From NCBI GenBank assembly GCA_964603595.1, contig CAZRVN010000001.1, forward strand, positions 124,001-188,000: DNA of 64,000 nucleotides. Reading direction: 5' to 3'. Below the pieces are notes generated by a model, which worked only from the letters and a program-made list of their open reading frames with translations, made no database searches and was not told where the DNA came from. Shown one piece after another: positions 1 through 8,464 of the stretch (the first letter of the stretch is position 1; every line of letters starts with the position of its first letter). The translations under genes and the position numbers were made by a program. The stretch comes from JAQVEM01 sp964603595. GTDB lineage: Bacteria > Actinomycetota > Humimicrobiia > Humimicrobiales > Humimicrobiaceae.

Positions 1-155
1 AATATGTTAGTGTATTAAATATATTGCTGATACAAATTTTTCCCGTTTTTAAACCTTATACTTGAAATAGTATAAATTATTATTTTTTTGTATAATATAG
101 AAATGTAATTATAAAAGGTTTTATTATAATATTAATAAAATTGAGGTTTTAAAAA

Positions 156-815
156 ATGGATAAAAGCTTTAAAAGTATTAGGAGAAGACGTAGTCATAAG
201 TTTTTTAAGGACTTTAGCTATAGATTTATAAAATTAAAATATTTTGTAATGATAGCTGTAGCCATGCTTCTTGAGATAATTACCCTTATTATATATATGT
301 TTAATAATGAGGAAATTATTGAATTTGACCTTATGACAGCCAGTGTCTTATACGGGGTAACAAGCTTGGTTATAATAGTATTTGCTATAGTTTCTTTAAT
401 ACTTATAAAAACTGATAAATCCAGGGATAAGAAGATATTGGATAGATTTAATAAATTTAAGAACAATTATAAAAAACTTGACAGTGAATATTCATGCGAA
501 ATAGATAATCTTGTCAGTAGTTTTGATAAAGAGAGGGAAAACATCGAGGAAAAAGTTGGTTATGCCAGAAAAATTGAAGAGAAATACAACGAATTTATTA
601 AAGATTTTTCAAAAATAGAAATACCTTCATTTTTAAGGGATGCTTTTAGTTATAAGCTGGATAGTCTTGAAAAAGAAAAATTATTTTTCAACAGATTTTC
701 TTCACTGAAAGATATGGAAGAGCTGGGTAAGATTAATCTGGAATCAGATTTGGCGAATAGTGATTTCTTAAAGGAAATCGATAGTATCGAAAAGAAATTA
801 AAGATAATAGCATAA
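156..815 (+). CDS. Small membrane protein with cytoplasmic coiled coil, unknown function
   Basis: A 219-residue protein that I do not recognise. It has a basic N-terminus (RRRRSHKFF), two closely spaced hydrophobic segments at about residues 30-50 and 62-83, and then a long charged region rich in Lys, Glu and Asp with coiled-coil character to the C-terminus. The positive residues before the first helix suggest a hairpin of two membrane helices with both ends in the cytoplasm. The next gene, a c-di-GMP-type signalling protein, starts 26 bp downstream, so the two are probably cotranscribed. A TATAAT at 91-96 may be its -10 box but I see no convincing -35. The coding nature is supported by length, codon use and the downstream gene; function is open. 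Confidence 0.7.
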   Translation: MDKSFKSIRRRRSHKFFKDFSYRFIKLKYFVMIAVAMLLEIITLIIYMFNNEEIIEFDLMTASVLYGVTSLVIIVFAIVSLILIKTDKSRDKKILDRFNKFKNNYKKLDSEYSCEIDNLVSSFDKERENIEEKVGYARKIEEKYNEFIKDFSKIEIPSFLRDAFSYKLDSLEKEKLFFNRFSSLKDMEELGKINLESDLANSDFLKEIDSIEKKLKIIA

Positions 816-841
816 TATTTTATAGAATAGCTTGAATAGAT

Positions 842-2362
842 ATGGAAGAAAATAAAAAAATTAAAGAGCAGCTGCTTTCCGAGCTGGAGAAATTACGAAA
901 TATAATAGATGAGTATGAAGTTGAAGCTCCAAAGACTGATTTAAAACAATCAGAAAAAACGCTGGAAGAAAGCCGTGATAAATATAATATTTTAATTAAC
1001 ACCGCGCCTTTTGGAATAATTACTATTGATGAAAAAGGTGTTGTAACATCATGCAATAGTAGGATATTGGATTTTCTCGGTCAATCTAAGAAAGAAGTAG
1101 TAGGAAAGCATTTCACAGAACAGAAGTTTTTAAGTGAAGAAGATATACCCCGCTACCTTAAAATATTTTCTTTTGCCCTGAGCGGCAGGGAGGGAACACC
1201 TTTCGAAATTTCCGGCCAGGACAAGAAGGGTAATGATTTCTTTGGAGAAGTTTATTACGGTCTTATTAAGAAAGATGGAAAAGTAAAATATATCCAGATA
1301 TTAATAAATGATATAACCAGAAGAAAAAAAGCTGAAGGAAGATTAAGGTATATAAGGTTCCACGATAACTTAACAGGGTTATATAACAGGAGTTATTTTG
1401 AGGAGGAAATAGAAAGACTTGATGTTGATAGACAGCTGCCTCTTAGCTTTATTGTTGGCGATGTAAGTGGTTTAAAGATAATAAATGATACTTATGGTAA
1501 TAAAGAGGGAGATAGAGTCTTAAAAACAGTAGCAATGGCTTTAAGAGAATGCTGCAGAAAGGAAGATATAATATCACGGTGGGGCGAGGATGAATTTTCA
1601 ATACTCCTGCCCAGAACTACAGCAGAGGAGGCAGGGAAAATATTAACCAGGATTAAGGATTCATGTAAGAATCAGAAAAAGACTGAAGCAAGCTTTGATT
1701 TTGCTATTGGAAAATCTACAAAGGAAAGTCCCGAGCAGGTTATACAGGATATTATAAGAGAAGCTAAAGATGAGATGTATAAGAACAAATTATTTGAATT
1801 TAAGAGTATACCCGATTCTGTTATATCATCACTTATAGATTCCCTGCTGCAGACCAGCTTTGAGACACGGGAGCATGGGAAGAGAGTTAGAAAAATGGCA
1901 TTGAAAATGGGTAAGTCTTTAGGATTACCAAAAAGTAAACTGGATGAGTTATCAGTTCTTGCTGACCTGCATGACCTGGGTAAAATAGCCATACCTGACG
2001 ACATTGCAACAAAGAAAGATGAATTAAGTAATAGAGATTGGCAGGTATTAAAGAGCTACCCGGAGATTGGTTATAATATAGCATTGTCTTCAAAGAAATT
2101 TTCCAACATTGCTGAATATATTTTGACACATCACGAAAGGTGGGATGGGAAGGGCTATCCACAGGGCTTAAAAGGAGAGGATATACCCTTGCTTTCACGT
2201 ATAACAGCTATTGCAGATGCTTATGATGTAATGAGAAGCGGCAGGTTCTATAAAAATACGCAGAGCAGGGAAGAAGCTATTGAGGAATTAAAGAAATCCG
2301 GCGGAACGCAATTTGACCCCAATCTGGTAAGGAAGTTTATAAAGATTATAAAAGAAGAGTAA
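842..2362 (+). CDS. PAS-GGDEF-HD-GYP cyclic-di-GMP signalling protein
   Basis: A 506-residue soluble sensor and effector. A short coiled coil (1-45) leads into a PAS domain (about 48-160, ending in the linker NDITRRKKAEGRL). A GGDEF domain follows at about 170-325 (HDNLTGLYNRSYFEEE at its start). An HD-GYP phosphodiesterase domain fills 335-506, with HDLGKIAIP, THHERWDGKGYP and ITAIADAYD all present. The HD-GYP metal and signature residues look intact, so c-di-GMP hydrolysis is the likely activity. The GGDEF signature reads WGEDEF near residue 248, with the second Gly replaced by Glu, so cyclase activity is doubtful and the domain may only bind nucleotide. There are no membrane helices. The gene ends 13 bp before the convergent dinB. 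Confidence 0.92.
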   Translation: MEENKKIKEQLLSELEKLRNIIDEYEVEAPKTDLKQSEKTLEESRDKYNILINTAPFGIITIDEKGVVTSCNSRILDFLGQSKKEVVGKHFTEQKFLSEEDIPRYLKIFSFALSGREGTPFEISGQDKKGNDFFGEVYYGLIKKDGKVKYIQILINDITRRKKAEGRLRYIRFHDNLTGLYNRSYFEEEIERLDVDRQLPLSFIVGDVSGLKIINDTYGNKEGDRVLKTVAMALRECCRKEDIISRWGEDEFSILLPRTTAEEAGKILTRIKDSCKNQKKTEASFDFAIGKSTKESPEQVIQDIIREAKDEMYKNKLFEFKSIPDSVISSLIDSLLQTSFETREHGKRVRKMALKMGKSLGLPKSKLDELSVLADLHDLGKIAIPDDIATKKDELSNRDWQVLKSYPEIGYNIALSSKKFSNIAEYILTHHERWDGKGYPQGLKGEDIPLLSRITAIADAYDVMRSGRFYKNTQSREEAIEELKKSGGTQFDPNLVRKFIKIIKEE

Positions 2363-2375
2363 ACTAATAAAAAAG

Positions 2376-3542
2376 TTATTTTTTACCTTTTAGTCTTGCT
2401 ATGGTTAGCTTGCTGTCGCCAAATTTATCTGATATTTTATCAATAGCCCGGGCCAGGCTTTCATCCTTTGAGACATCTAACGGGAAAAGATTTTCAAAAA
2501 TAGGATCGGGTTTAAGGTTACTGATATAAACTCCTAATAATCTAATTTTTTTTCTTTCTATATCCAGCTTTTCAAGTATGGCAACTGAGGCATGATAGAT
2601 ATCCAGTATACTGCAGGTATATTTTTTTAGGGTAACTCTCATGGTAGTTGTTTTAAAATTGGAAAATCTAACTTTAAGGGTTACCACTTTGCCCCTGTAT
2701 TTTTTAAGGCGTAAATTTCTGGATATTTTCTTTGAAAGGTTAAGCAGTGTTGATTTTAGTGTCCCGCAGTTGTCTATATCGTTGCTGAATGTCACTTCTC
2801 TTCCTATTGATCTGGGTTCCTGGTTTGGCACTACTTTTCTGTTGTCAATACCTCTTGACATTTTATGTATGATTTTGCCGGTTTCACCAAATTTACTCTC
2901 AATTATCTCCGTGGGAGTCCCGGCAAGATCGCCTATGGTCTCAATTCCCATTGATTTAAGTTCTCCTTCTGTAACTTTTCCTACTCCCCATAAATAGGAT
3001 ACTGGCAAAAGCTTTACTTTTTCCATAATTTCTCTGGTATTATCAAGTACAGTAAAGCCATTGGGTTTTCCTATGCTGGAAGCAAGCTTGGTCAGAAATT
3101 TATTGGGCCCTATTCCTGCCGAGGAAGTTAAATTTGTCTGTTCATATATCTTTCCCTTTATTTTCCGGGCAATTTCCAGCTCATTCCCGAAGAGTTTCTG
3201 GCAGCCGGTTACGTCCAGAAATGCCTCATCGCAACCTATAAACTCAACCAGGGGGGTAAACTGGAAAAATATTTTCCTTATCCGTGTTGATTCTTTAAGG
3301 TATTTTTCCATGTTAACAGGGACATAAATTCCCCCGGGACATAGTTTTTTTGCCCGGCTGAGGGGCATTCCTGAATGTAAACCATATTTCCTTGCTTCAT
3401 AAGATGCAGTTGATATTACTCCTCTGTTTAATGGACCGCCCACTATCACGGGCTTATTTTTATATGCGGGTTTATCCCTCTGCTCAATCTGTGCAAAAAA
3501 GGCATCCATATCTATATGTATTATTTTTCTCAAATTTTCCAT
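2376..3542 (-). CDS. dinB: DNA polymerase IV (Y-family translesion polymerase)
   Basis: A 388-residue Y-family polymerase for error-prone bypass synthesis. The palm begins with IHIDMDAFFAQIE (catalytic Asp11), followed by the fingers region PVIVGG and ISTASYEARKYG, and the second carboxylate motif GCDEAFLDV (Asp105-Glu106). The helix-hairpin-helix thumb (LWGVGKVTEGELKSMGI) and the little-finger domain follow. Because the catalytic carboxylates are present it is a true DinB rather than the inactive ImuB type often paired with DnaE2. Its start overlaps the end of the upstream dnaE2-like gene by 13 bp, so the two are translationally coupled. A LexA-type box ahead of that gene would place the pair under SOS control. 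Confidence 0.95.
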   Translation of the reverse strand: MENLRKIIHIDMDAFFAQIEQRDKPAYKNKPVIVGGPLNRGVISTASYEARKYGLHSGMPLSRAKKLCPGGIYVPVNMEKYLKESTRIRKIFFQFTPLVEFIGCDEAFLDVTGCQKLFGNELEIARKIKGKIYEQTNLTSSAGIGPNKFLTKLASSIGKPNGFTVLDNTREIMEKVKLLPVSYLWGVGKVTEGELKSMGIETIGDLAGTPTEIIESKFGETGKIIHKMSRGIDNRKVVPNQEPRSIGREVTFSNDIDNCGTLKSTLLNLSKKISRNLRLKKYRGKVVTLKVRFSNFKTTTMRVTLKKYTCSILDIYHASVAILEKLDIERKKIRLLGVYISNLKPDPIFENLFPLDVSKDESLARAIDKISDKFGDSKLTIARLKGKK

Positions 3543-6500
3543 GCTGGTTTTGATTTTGCGAGTAGATTATTTTTTAAAACGTCTTTTCTTTTTCTGTCCC
3601 CGGCTTTTTTTAGATCTGTAAGACTTGTTACATTCTGGCCAATTAAAGATACTCCTTCCTCCCTGGAAGATAATTTGCCTTCAATTATTAAAACAGAACT
3701 ATTAATTATTATCTTCAGATTTCTCTTACAGGTGCAGGGTGGAAATAATACTTCATATATACCGTCTGAATCTTCCATTGTGCAGAGAAGTATATCCCTG
3801 CCGTCTCTGGTTTTTTTTATTTTTCTGCTTATAACAATACCTGCCGTGAATATGGTTCCTCTTTCTGCCAGGTAGCTGGAAAAGTATCTGCTTTTCACGA
3901 TATGGTATTTTTTAAGCTCGCTTATGAAATAATAAAGGGGAGAATGGCTTGCACAGAATCCCAGAGTTTTTTCTTCCATAAAAAGCTTTTTTTTTAAATT
4001 AAAATCTTCAGGGCAGCAGGTCTCCCGGGAAAGAAAGGTACTGCTATCCCGGATGGTGTTTTTGCCAGTCCTGGCATTTTTTAAATAATGATAATAAAGA
4101 AGAAGCTTTTTCCTGTTGGTTTCTGTAAAGTCAAATGCTCCTGCTTTTATAAGATTTTCAGTTGCTTTTTCTGTTATTTTAAAGTTTTTCGAAATTCTGT
4201 AATAAAAGTCAGAAAAGTTTTTGAAGTTTCCATTTCTGGCTCTTTCTTCTAATATTGATTGGACGGTAGTCTGTCCCAGTTGATTTACTGTAAGCAGAGA
4301 TATCCTTATGGATTTACCTTCATCTTCAGTGGAGAATTCAAAACCGTTTTTATTAATATGCGGAAGCTTTATTTTTATGCCGAGCCGCCTTGCTTCTTCA
4401 ATATACCGGGCTCTACTGTAATAACCTGAATTGTTTGTCAGTATAACGGATATAAGCTCTGCAGGGTAATAGGTCTTTATATAGCAAGTCCTGTAAGATA
4501 ACCAGGCATAAGCAGCGGCATGAGCTTTAACAAAGCTGTAACTGGTAAATCTGGATATTAATTTAAAAATTTTCTTTGCTGTATTTATGGGATATCCTCT
4601 GCCTGCAGCACCTTTTATAAATTTTTCTTCCTCATTTTTTATCCTTTCTGTAGATAAGCAACCTATTGCTTTTCTCAAATTATCTGCTTCACTCAGTGAG
4701 TAGCCAGCTATTTTTACTGCTATTTTCATGACCTGTTCCTGGTATAGTATTATTCCGTAAGTTTCATTTAAAATTGGTTTAAGGTCTTTATGCAGGTAGG
4801 TAATTTCTTCTCTTCCAGATTTTCTCCTGATGAAGTTTTCTACCATTCCTGTGGACGCCGGGGCAGGCCTGTAGAGAGAAATAAGATGGGTGATATCATT
4901 AACGGAAGATGGTTTTATTTTTGTAGCAAGTTTTCTAATACCGGAGCTCTCAAGTTGAAAAACTCCGAGGGTTTTTCCATTTTTTATTAAGTTGAAAGCC
5001 TTACGGTCATTGTATTTAATCTGGTGGATATTAAAGTTTATATTTCTTTTGTTTTTCAACATTTCAGCCACATCATCTATCAAGCTTAAAGTAAGGGAGC
5101 TTATAAGGTCTATTTTTAGTAATCCAAGCTTTTCTATGCTGCTTATTTCATACTGGCTTACTATTTCACCGGTTTCGGATAAGCTGAGCGGGACTTTTCT
5201 TTCCAGACTGGCAGTGGATACAATAAACGCAGAAGGGTGCATGGAAGTATGTCTTGGATAATTTCTAATTTTTTCTGATATATATTTCATTCTTTGATAA
5301 CATGTGTTTTTTATATCTGTATAATCTGCAGCCCTGTTGTGATTATTGTCAGCATACCGGCTGCCTGAGTAAAGGGAAAGATAGACCTGCTGCTCCTTTA
5401 TTGCCTCATTTATCTCTTCAGAGCTGTAGCCAAGGATTCTTCCTGCTTCTCTTACTGCAGCCCGGGGTTTTAGGGTAGAGAAGGTGCATACCCTGGAGAT
5501 GCTGGTCTTACCATAAAGAGAAGTCAGATGCTTTATTAATTCAGCCCTCCTTTTACTGGAGATGTCAATATCTATATCCGGAGTTTCTTCTCTTTCTTGA
5601 TTCAAAAATCTTTCAAAGTAAAGATTATTTGTTACCGGGTCAATATCGGATATACCCAGTAGATAGGATACTATACTTCCGGCAGAGGAGCCCTTGCCGC
5701 AGATAGGGATGTTATTTCTACGGGCAAACTCTGCTATTTCAGCAGCTATAAGGAAATGTCTGCAAAATCCCATCTGAATTATGGTCTTTAGCTCTTTTTT
5801 TAACCTGCTGATAGTTCCTGCAGGAGGGTTATTTTTGTATCTGTGTTTAAGTCCATTTTTAAAACATAGCTTTATGAGTTTCTTTCTTTCTGCCTTATTT
5901 TTATGCGGGGTCTTATAGAGCAGGGGAGATATATCCGGGATATGTAGTTTTAGGTTACATCTTTCAACTATAAGTCCGGTGTTGGAAATTGCCTGTGGTA
6001 TATCATAAAATAGGGTAGCCATCTCCGATGAAGATTTAAGATAATACTGGTCACTGTCAACAGGGTCTGACGGGCCATTATTTTTTGTTCCCATGGTTTT
6101 TATCTTAAAAAGGTATTTATATGCTCTGTAATCATGTTTATTAAGATAATGGACGTTGTTTGTCGCTACCATGGATAAGTTGTGTCTTATGGCAAAGTTG
6201 ATTATTGCTTCGGAATAAGAAGATGAATAGGGGGCTGTTTCCTGATATCTCTGGACTTCAAGAAAAAAATTATCCCCAAATATTTTCTGGTAGCATGCTG
6301 CTGAACGCATCGCTTCCATAGCTTTTCCCGCTTTTATCAATAAGGGAATCTCACCTGTTTTAAAGCAGGTGAGCCCTATGAGCCCTTCACCCATTTTTTG
6401 AAGGTCAGATAATTTAATAACAGGTAGGGGTCCTCTTCTTTCAAGATGAGATCTACTTACCAACTCGCATAAATTCCCGTATCCTTTTCTGTTTCTTATA

Positions 6501-6745
6501 AGTATAATCAGATTCGAAAACATGCCGCTGTTATCAATACATACCTCACATCCAGGCAGAGGCTTTATGTTCCTGCTGATTGCTTCTTCATAAAACTTAA
6601 TAATGCCGCTCATCACATATCTGTCAGTAAGAGCCACTGCGTTCATGCCTTTTATGATAGTGGCAGTAATCAAATCACTTATTTTTACCGTTGATTCCAT
6701 CAAACTGTATTCACTATGTACATTGAGATGAGAAAAAAGAGCCAT
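3530..6745 (-). CDS. dnaE2: DnaE2-like error-prone DNA polymerase III alpha subunit
   Basis: A 1071-residue C-family polymerase, the length expected of DnaE2/ImuC rather than replicative DnaE (about 1150 or more). Order: PHP domain (1-270), palm with CGKGSSAGSIVSYLLG and the catalytic pair in TPDIDIDIS, the third carboxylate in LLKIDLISS, fingers with FVKAHAAAYAWLSYRT, a helix-hairpin-helix tract and a C-terminal OB fold. The PHP metal site is degenerate: the usual HLHVH reads HLNVH (Asn8) and the usual TDH reads TDR (Arg42), so phosphoesterase or proofreading activity is unlikely. It is followed by dinB with a 13-bp overlap and preceded by an SOS-type palindrome about 60 bp upstream. Translesion synthesis in damage-induced mutagenesis is the inferred role; assignment to DnaE2 rather than a second DnaE1 rests on length, PHP decay and context. 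Confidence 0.88.
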   Translation of the reverse strand: MALFSHLNVHSEYSLMESTVKISDLITATIIKGMNAVALTDRYVMSGIIKFYEEAISRNIKPLPGCEVCIDNSGMFSNLIILIRNRKGYGNLCELVSRSHLERRGPLPVIKLSDLQKMGEGLIGLTCFKTGEIPLLIKAGKAMEAMRSAACYQKIFGDNFFLEVQRYQETAPYSSSYSEAIINFAIRHNLSMVATNNVHYLNKHDYRAYKYLFKIKTMGTKNNGPSDPVDSDQYYLKSSSEMATLFYDIPQAISNTGLIVERCNLKLHIPDISPLLYKTPHKNKAERKKLIKLCFKNGLKHRYKNNPPAGTISRLKKELKTIIQMGFCRHFLIAAEIAEFARRNNIPICGKGSSAGSIVSYLLGISDIDPVTNNLYFERFLNQEREETPDIDIDISSKRRAELIKHLTSLYGKTSISRVCTFSTLKPRAAVREAGRILGYSSEEINEAIKEQQVYLSLYSGSRYADNNHNRAADYTDIKNTCYQRMKYISEKIRNYPRHTSMHPSAFIVSTASLERKVPLSLSETGEIVSQYEISSIEKLGLLKIDLISSLTLSLIDDVAEMLKNKRNINFNIHQIKYNDRKAFNLIKNGKTLGVFQLESSGIRKLATKIKPSSVNDITHLISLYRPAPASTGMVENFIRRKSGREEITYLHKDLKPILNETYGIILYQEQVMKIAVKIAGYSLSEADNLRKAIGCLSTERIKNEEEKFIKGAAGRGYPINTAKKIFKLISRFTSYSFVKAHAAAYAWLSYRTCYIKTYYPAELISVILTNNSGYYSRARYIEEARRLGIKIKLPHINKNGFEFSTEDEGKSIRISLLTVNQLGQTTVQSILEERARNGNFKNFSDFYYRISKNFKITEKATENLIKAGAFDFTETNRKKLLLYYHYLKNARTGKNTIRDSSTFLSRETCCPEDFNLKKKLFMEEKTLGFCASHSPLYYFISELKKYHIVKSRYFSSYLAERGTIFTAGIVISRKIKKTRDGRDILLCTMEDSDGIYEVLFPPCTCKRNLKIIINSSVLIIEGKLSSREEGVSLIGQNVTSLTDLKKAGDRKRKDVLKNNLLAKSKPAWKI

Positions 6746-6804
6746 TTTTACCTGCCGGGCTGATTAAATTTATTAAACAGAACTGGATATTTTTATATTA
6801 CTAC

Positions 6805-6818
6805 CAAACATATGTTCG
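6805..6818. promoter_or_regulatory. LexA/DinR-type SOS operator
   Basis: CAAACATATGTTCG is a near-perfect palindrome. It matches the Gram-positive LexA (DinR) consensus CGAAC-N4-GTTCG with one mismatch. The symmetry extends to ACC...GGT outside the core. It lies 60-73 bp upstream of the dnaE2-like start codon on the minus strand, and about 170 bp from the divergent 3D-domain gene, so the polymerase cassette is the more likely target. Confidence 0.75.
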
Positions 6819-6984
6819 GTCAAGAGGGATTTATAAAATGTATAAAATTTCCCTTTGTAATAATTTAAGGGTTGATTTTCTCAATTTTTTATATATAATA
6901 ATGAGCTTTGTGCAATGTTATTAAAAGATGTTTTAATTAAATTATTATTATTATGGATAAAAACGACATAAGAAGGTATAAGAT

Positions 6985-7545
6985 ATGAGAAATTATAATA
7001 TAACCGTGCATATTTTGTTCTGGATTCTTGTAGCAGTTTTATTATCTGCTGCGGTATTAATTATATTTTCAAAAGGTAATTTGTCTGAGCTGGGCTTACC
7101 TTTTTTAGAACAAGCTGAGCTTCCACAAAAGGAAGAAAAGATAATAGTCAGGGAAGTAGAAAAGGAAGTTGAGTGGTTTTATTTTGTTGCTTCCGGGTAC
7201 AGTGCCAATGATCCTGCACAGGGTACAAATAGCACAACCGCAACAGGTAGTGAAGTAAGAGAAGGAATTATCGCAGTGGATCCTGATATAATACCCCTGG
7301 GAACAGAGGTGGAGATAAAGAATATGGGTATTTTTACAGCAGAAGATACAGGGGGAAAGATTAAGGGTAACAGGTTAGATATATATTTTGATTCAAAAAA
7401 AGATGCAAAAAATTTTGGTAGGAGAGGTATCTGGGTAAGGATACTGGACAGTACCGATAAATTAGAAGTAGGTGATTTATATGGTAGCGTACCTCTATAT
7501 GATGGTGAATCACCGCGGGAAAACCTCTCAGCATATGGATATTAG
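6985..7545 (+). CDS. 3D-domain cell-wall protein (putative lytic transglycosylase-like)
   Basis: A 186-residue protein with an uncleaved N-terminal membrane anchor (about residues 8-30), a charged spacer (EEKIIVREVEKEVEW) and a C-terminal 3D domain. The three-Asp signature is visible as AVDPDIIPLGT, AEDTGGKIKGN and RLDIYF. The fold resembles the double-psi barrel of MltA, and in Gram-positive proteins such as YuiC and Rpf-like factors it acts on peptidoglycan. I infer an extracytoplasmic wall-remodelling role; the enzymatic activity is not proven by sequence. A Shine-Dalgarno-like AGAAGGT sits just upstream. The gene stands alone, divergent from the polymerase cassette and convergent with the PH-like gene. 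Confidence 0.85.
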   Translation: MRNYNITVHILFWILVAVLLSAAVLIIFSKGNLSELGLPFLEQAELPQKEEKIIVREVEKEVEWFYFVASGYSANDPAQGTNSTTATGSEVREGIIAVDPDIIPLGTEVEIKNMGIFTAEDTGGKIKGNRLDIYFDSKKDAKNFGRRGIWVRILDSTDKLEVGDLYGSVPLYDGESPRENLSAYGY

Positions 7546-7604
7546 TTCTGCAGATACAAAGGCATTATGAATAGTGCGGAAAATTTACTATTATGTAGCA
7601 GATA

Positions 7605-7967
7605 TTAATCTTTTTTATTGTTTTTGATTATATTATTTAATAACCTGTAAAATTCCAGGGAGTCTTTTTTTCTTAACTTATATATATCAATGCTTTCTTT
7701 TTTGTTCTCTATTGTTAAAGTAGAGTAGAGAACACCATTCTTTAATTTAGCAGAAATAATATAAGGGTAAGTCGCTATAAATCTTTTTTCACGGTTTATA
7801 TTGGAAAAAAAATAAAAGAATAACTTTTTATTGGTCAGGACAAGATAACCGTCAACTATATTTTCAAGGTTACCCGGTGCTGTGAAAACAGTTTTCTCGT
7901 CAGGCTCCATAAAAGGGAAATACCCCCTACTTTGTGATTCAGCATCATATGATAATTGCTCGTTCAT
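7605..7967 (-). CDS. Small PH-like domain protein, unknown function
   Basis: A 120-residue protein without membrane segments. The pattern GYLVLTNKKLFFYF followed by alternating hydrophobic strands and a C-terminal amphipathic helix (DSLEFYRLLNNIIKN) is typical of bacterial pleckstrin-homology-like domains, which usually sense envelope stress or mediate interactions. The domain assignment is by pattern only. It is a single-gene unit, convergent with the 3D-domain gene and pointing away from the tRNA. Confidence 0.65.
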   Translation of the reverse strand: MNEQLSYDAESQSRGYFPFMEPDEKTVFTAPGNLENIVDGYLVLTNKKLFFYFFSNINREKRFIATYPYIISAKLKNGVLYSTLTIENKKESIDIYKLRKKDSLEFYRLLNNIIKNNKKD

Positions 7968-8186
7968 TTAAATTACTTATAGATTAGCTTTGTATTATAT
8001 ATATATTTTAATGGAAATTAAAAAAATTGAATTTAATTATATAAGATAATAATTAATAAAAAAAGGGATTCCTTTAAGATTCCGTGAATACTAAAATAAT
8101 ATCTTGCTTTATATGACAGACAGAAAAGTTTTAAATATTTATTTTAGACGGTACAATAAATTGTAATATACTATTGGTTGTATTAT

Positions 8187-8215
8187 TTGACTTTTATTAT
8201 CACACTGGCTATTAT
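8187..8215 (+). promoter_or_regulatory. Sigma-70-type promoter of tRNA-Gly
   Basis: TTGACT at 8187-8192 and TATTAT at 8210-8215 are separated by exactly 17 bp. Transcription would begin near 8222, about 45 nt before the tRNA. No other gene lies between, so this is most likely the tRNA promoter, and it may also read into thrS because no terminator separates them. Confidence 0.65.
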
Positions 8216-8265
8216 TTGTTTTGCAAAAAATGATAATATAATATATTTAAGTGCGATTATATCTA

Positions 8266-8341
8266 GCGGAAGTAGCTCAGCTGGTAGAGCATCACCTTGC
8301 CAAGGTGGGGGTCGCGGGTCCGAATCCCGTCTTCCGCTCCA
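8266..8341 (+). tRNA. tRNA-Gly (anticodon GCC)
   Basis: A full cloverleaf can be folded. The acceptor stem pairs GCGGAAG with CTTCCGC, the D arm is closed by GCTC/GAGC, and the anticodon stem pairs TCACC with GGTGG (one T-G pair at its base) around the loop TTGCCAA. The T arm pairs GCGGG with CCCGT around TCCGAAT. The discriminator is T and CCA is encoded at 8339-8341. Anticodon GCC reads GGC and GGU. It is the only tRNA I see in the window. Confidence 0.97.
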
Positions 8342-8464
8342 TTTTTTTATAAAAGATTTATTTTATTATTTATTTATTAAGGTATAAAGTTATATGATGT
8401 AATTTGTGTGGGGTTATATAATAGTAAATAGATAATTCTTTAAAAAAATAATTATATAAATAAG

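Noticed and set aside
8178..8387. A 69-codon frame covering the tRNA
   Set aside because: It overlaps the tRNA-Gly gene and its promoter; coding here would be incompatible with the conserved cloverleaf.
8342..8464. T-box leader for thrS
   Set aside because: Too short, with no AGGGTGG-type core and no terminator hairpin.
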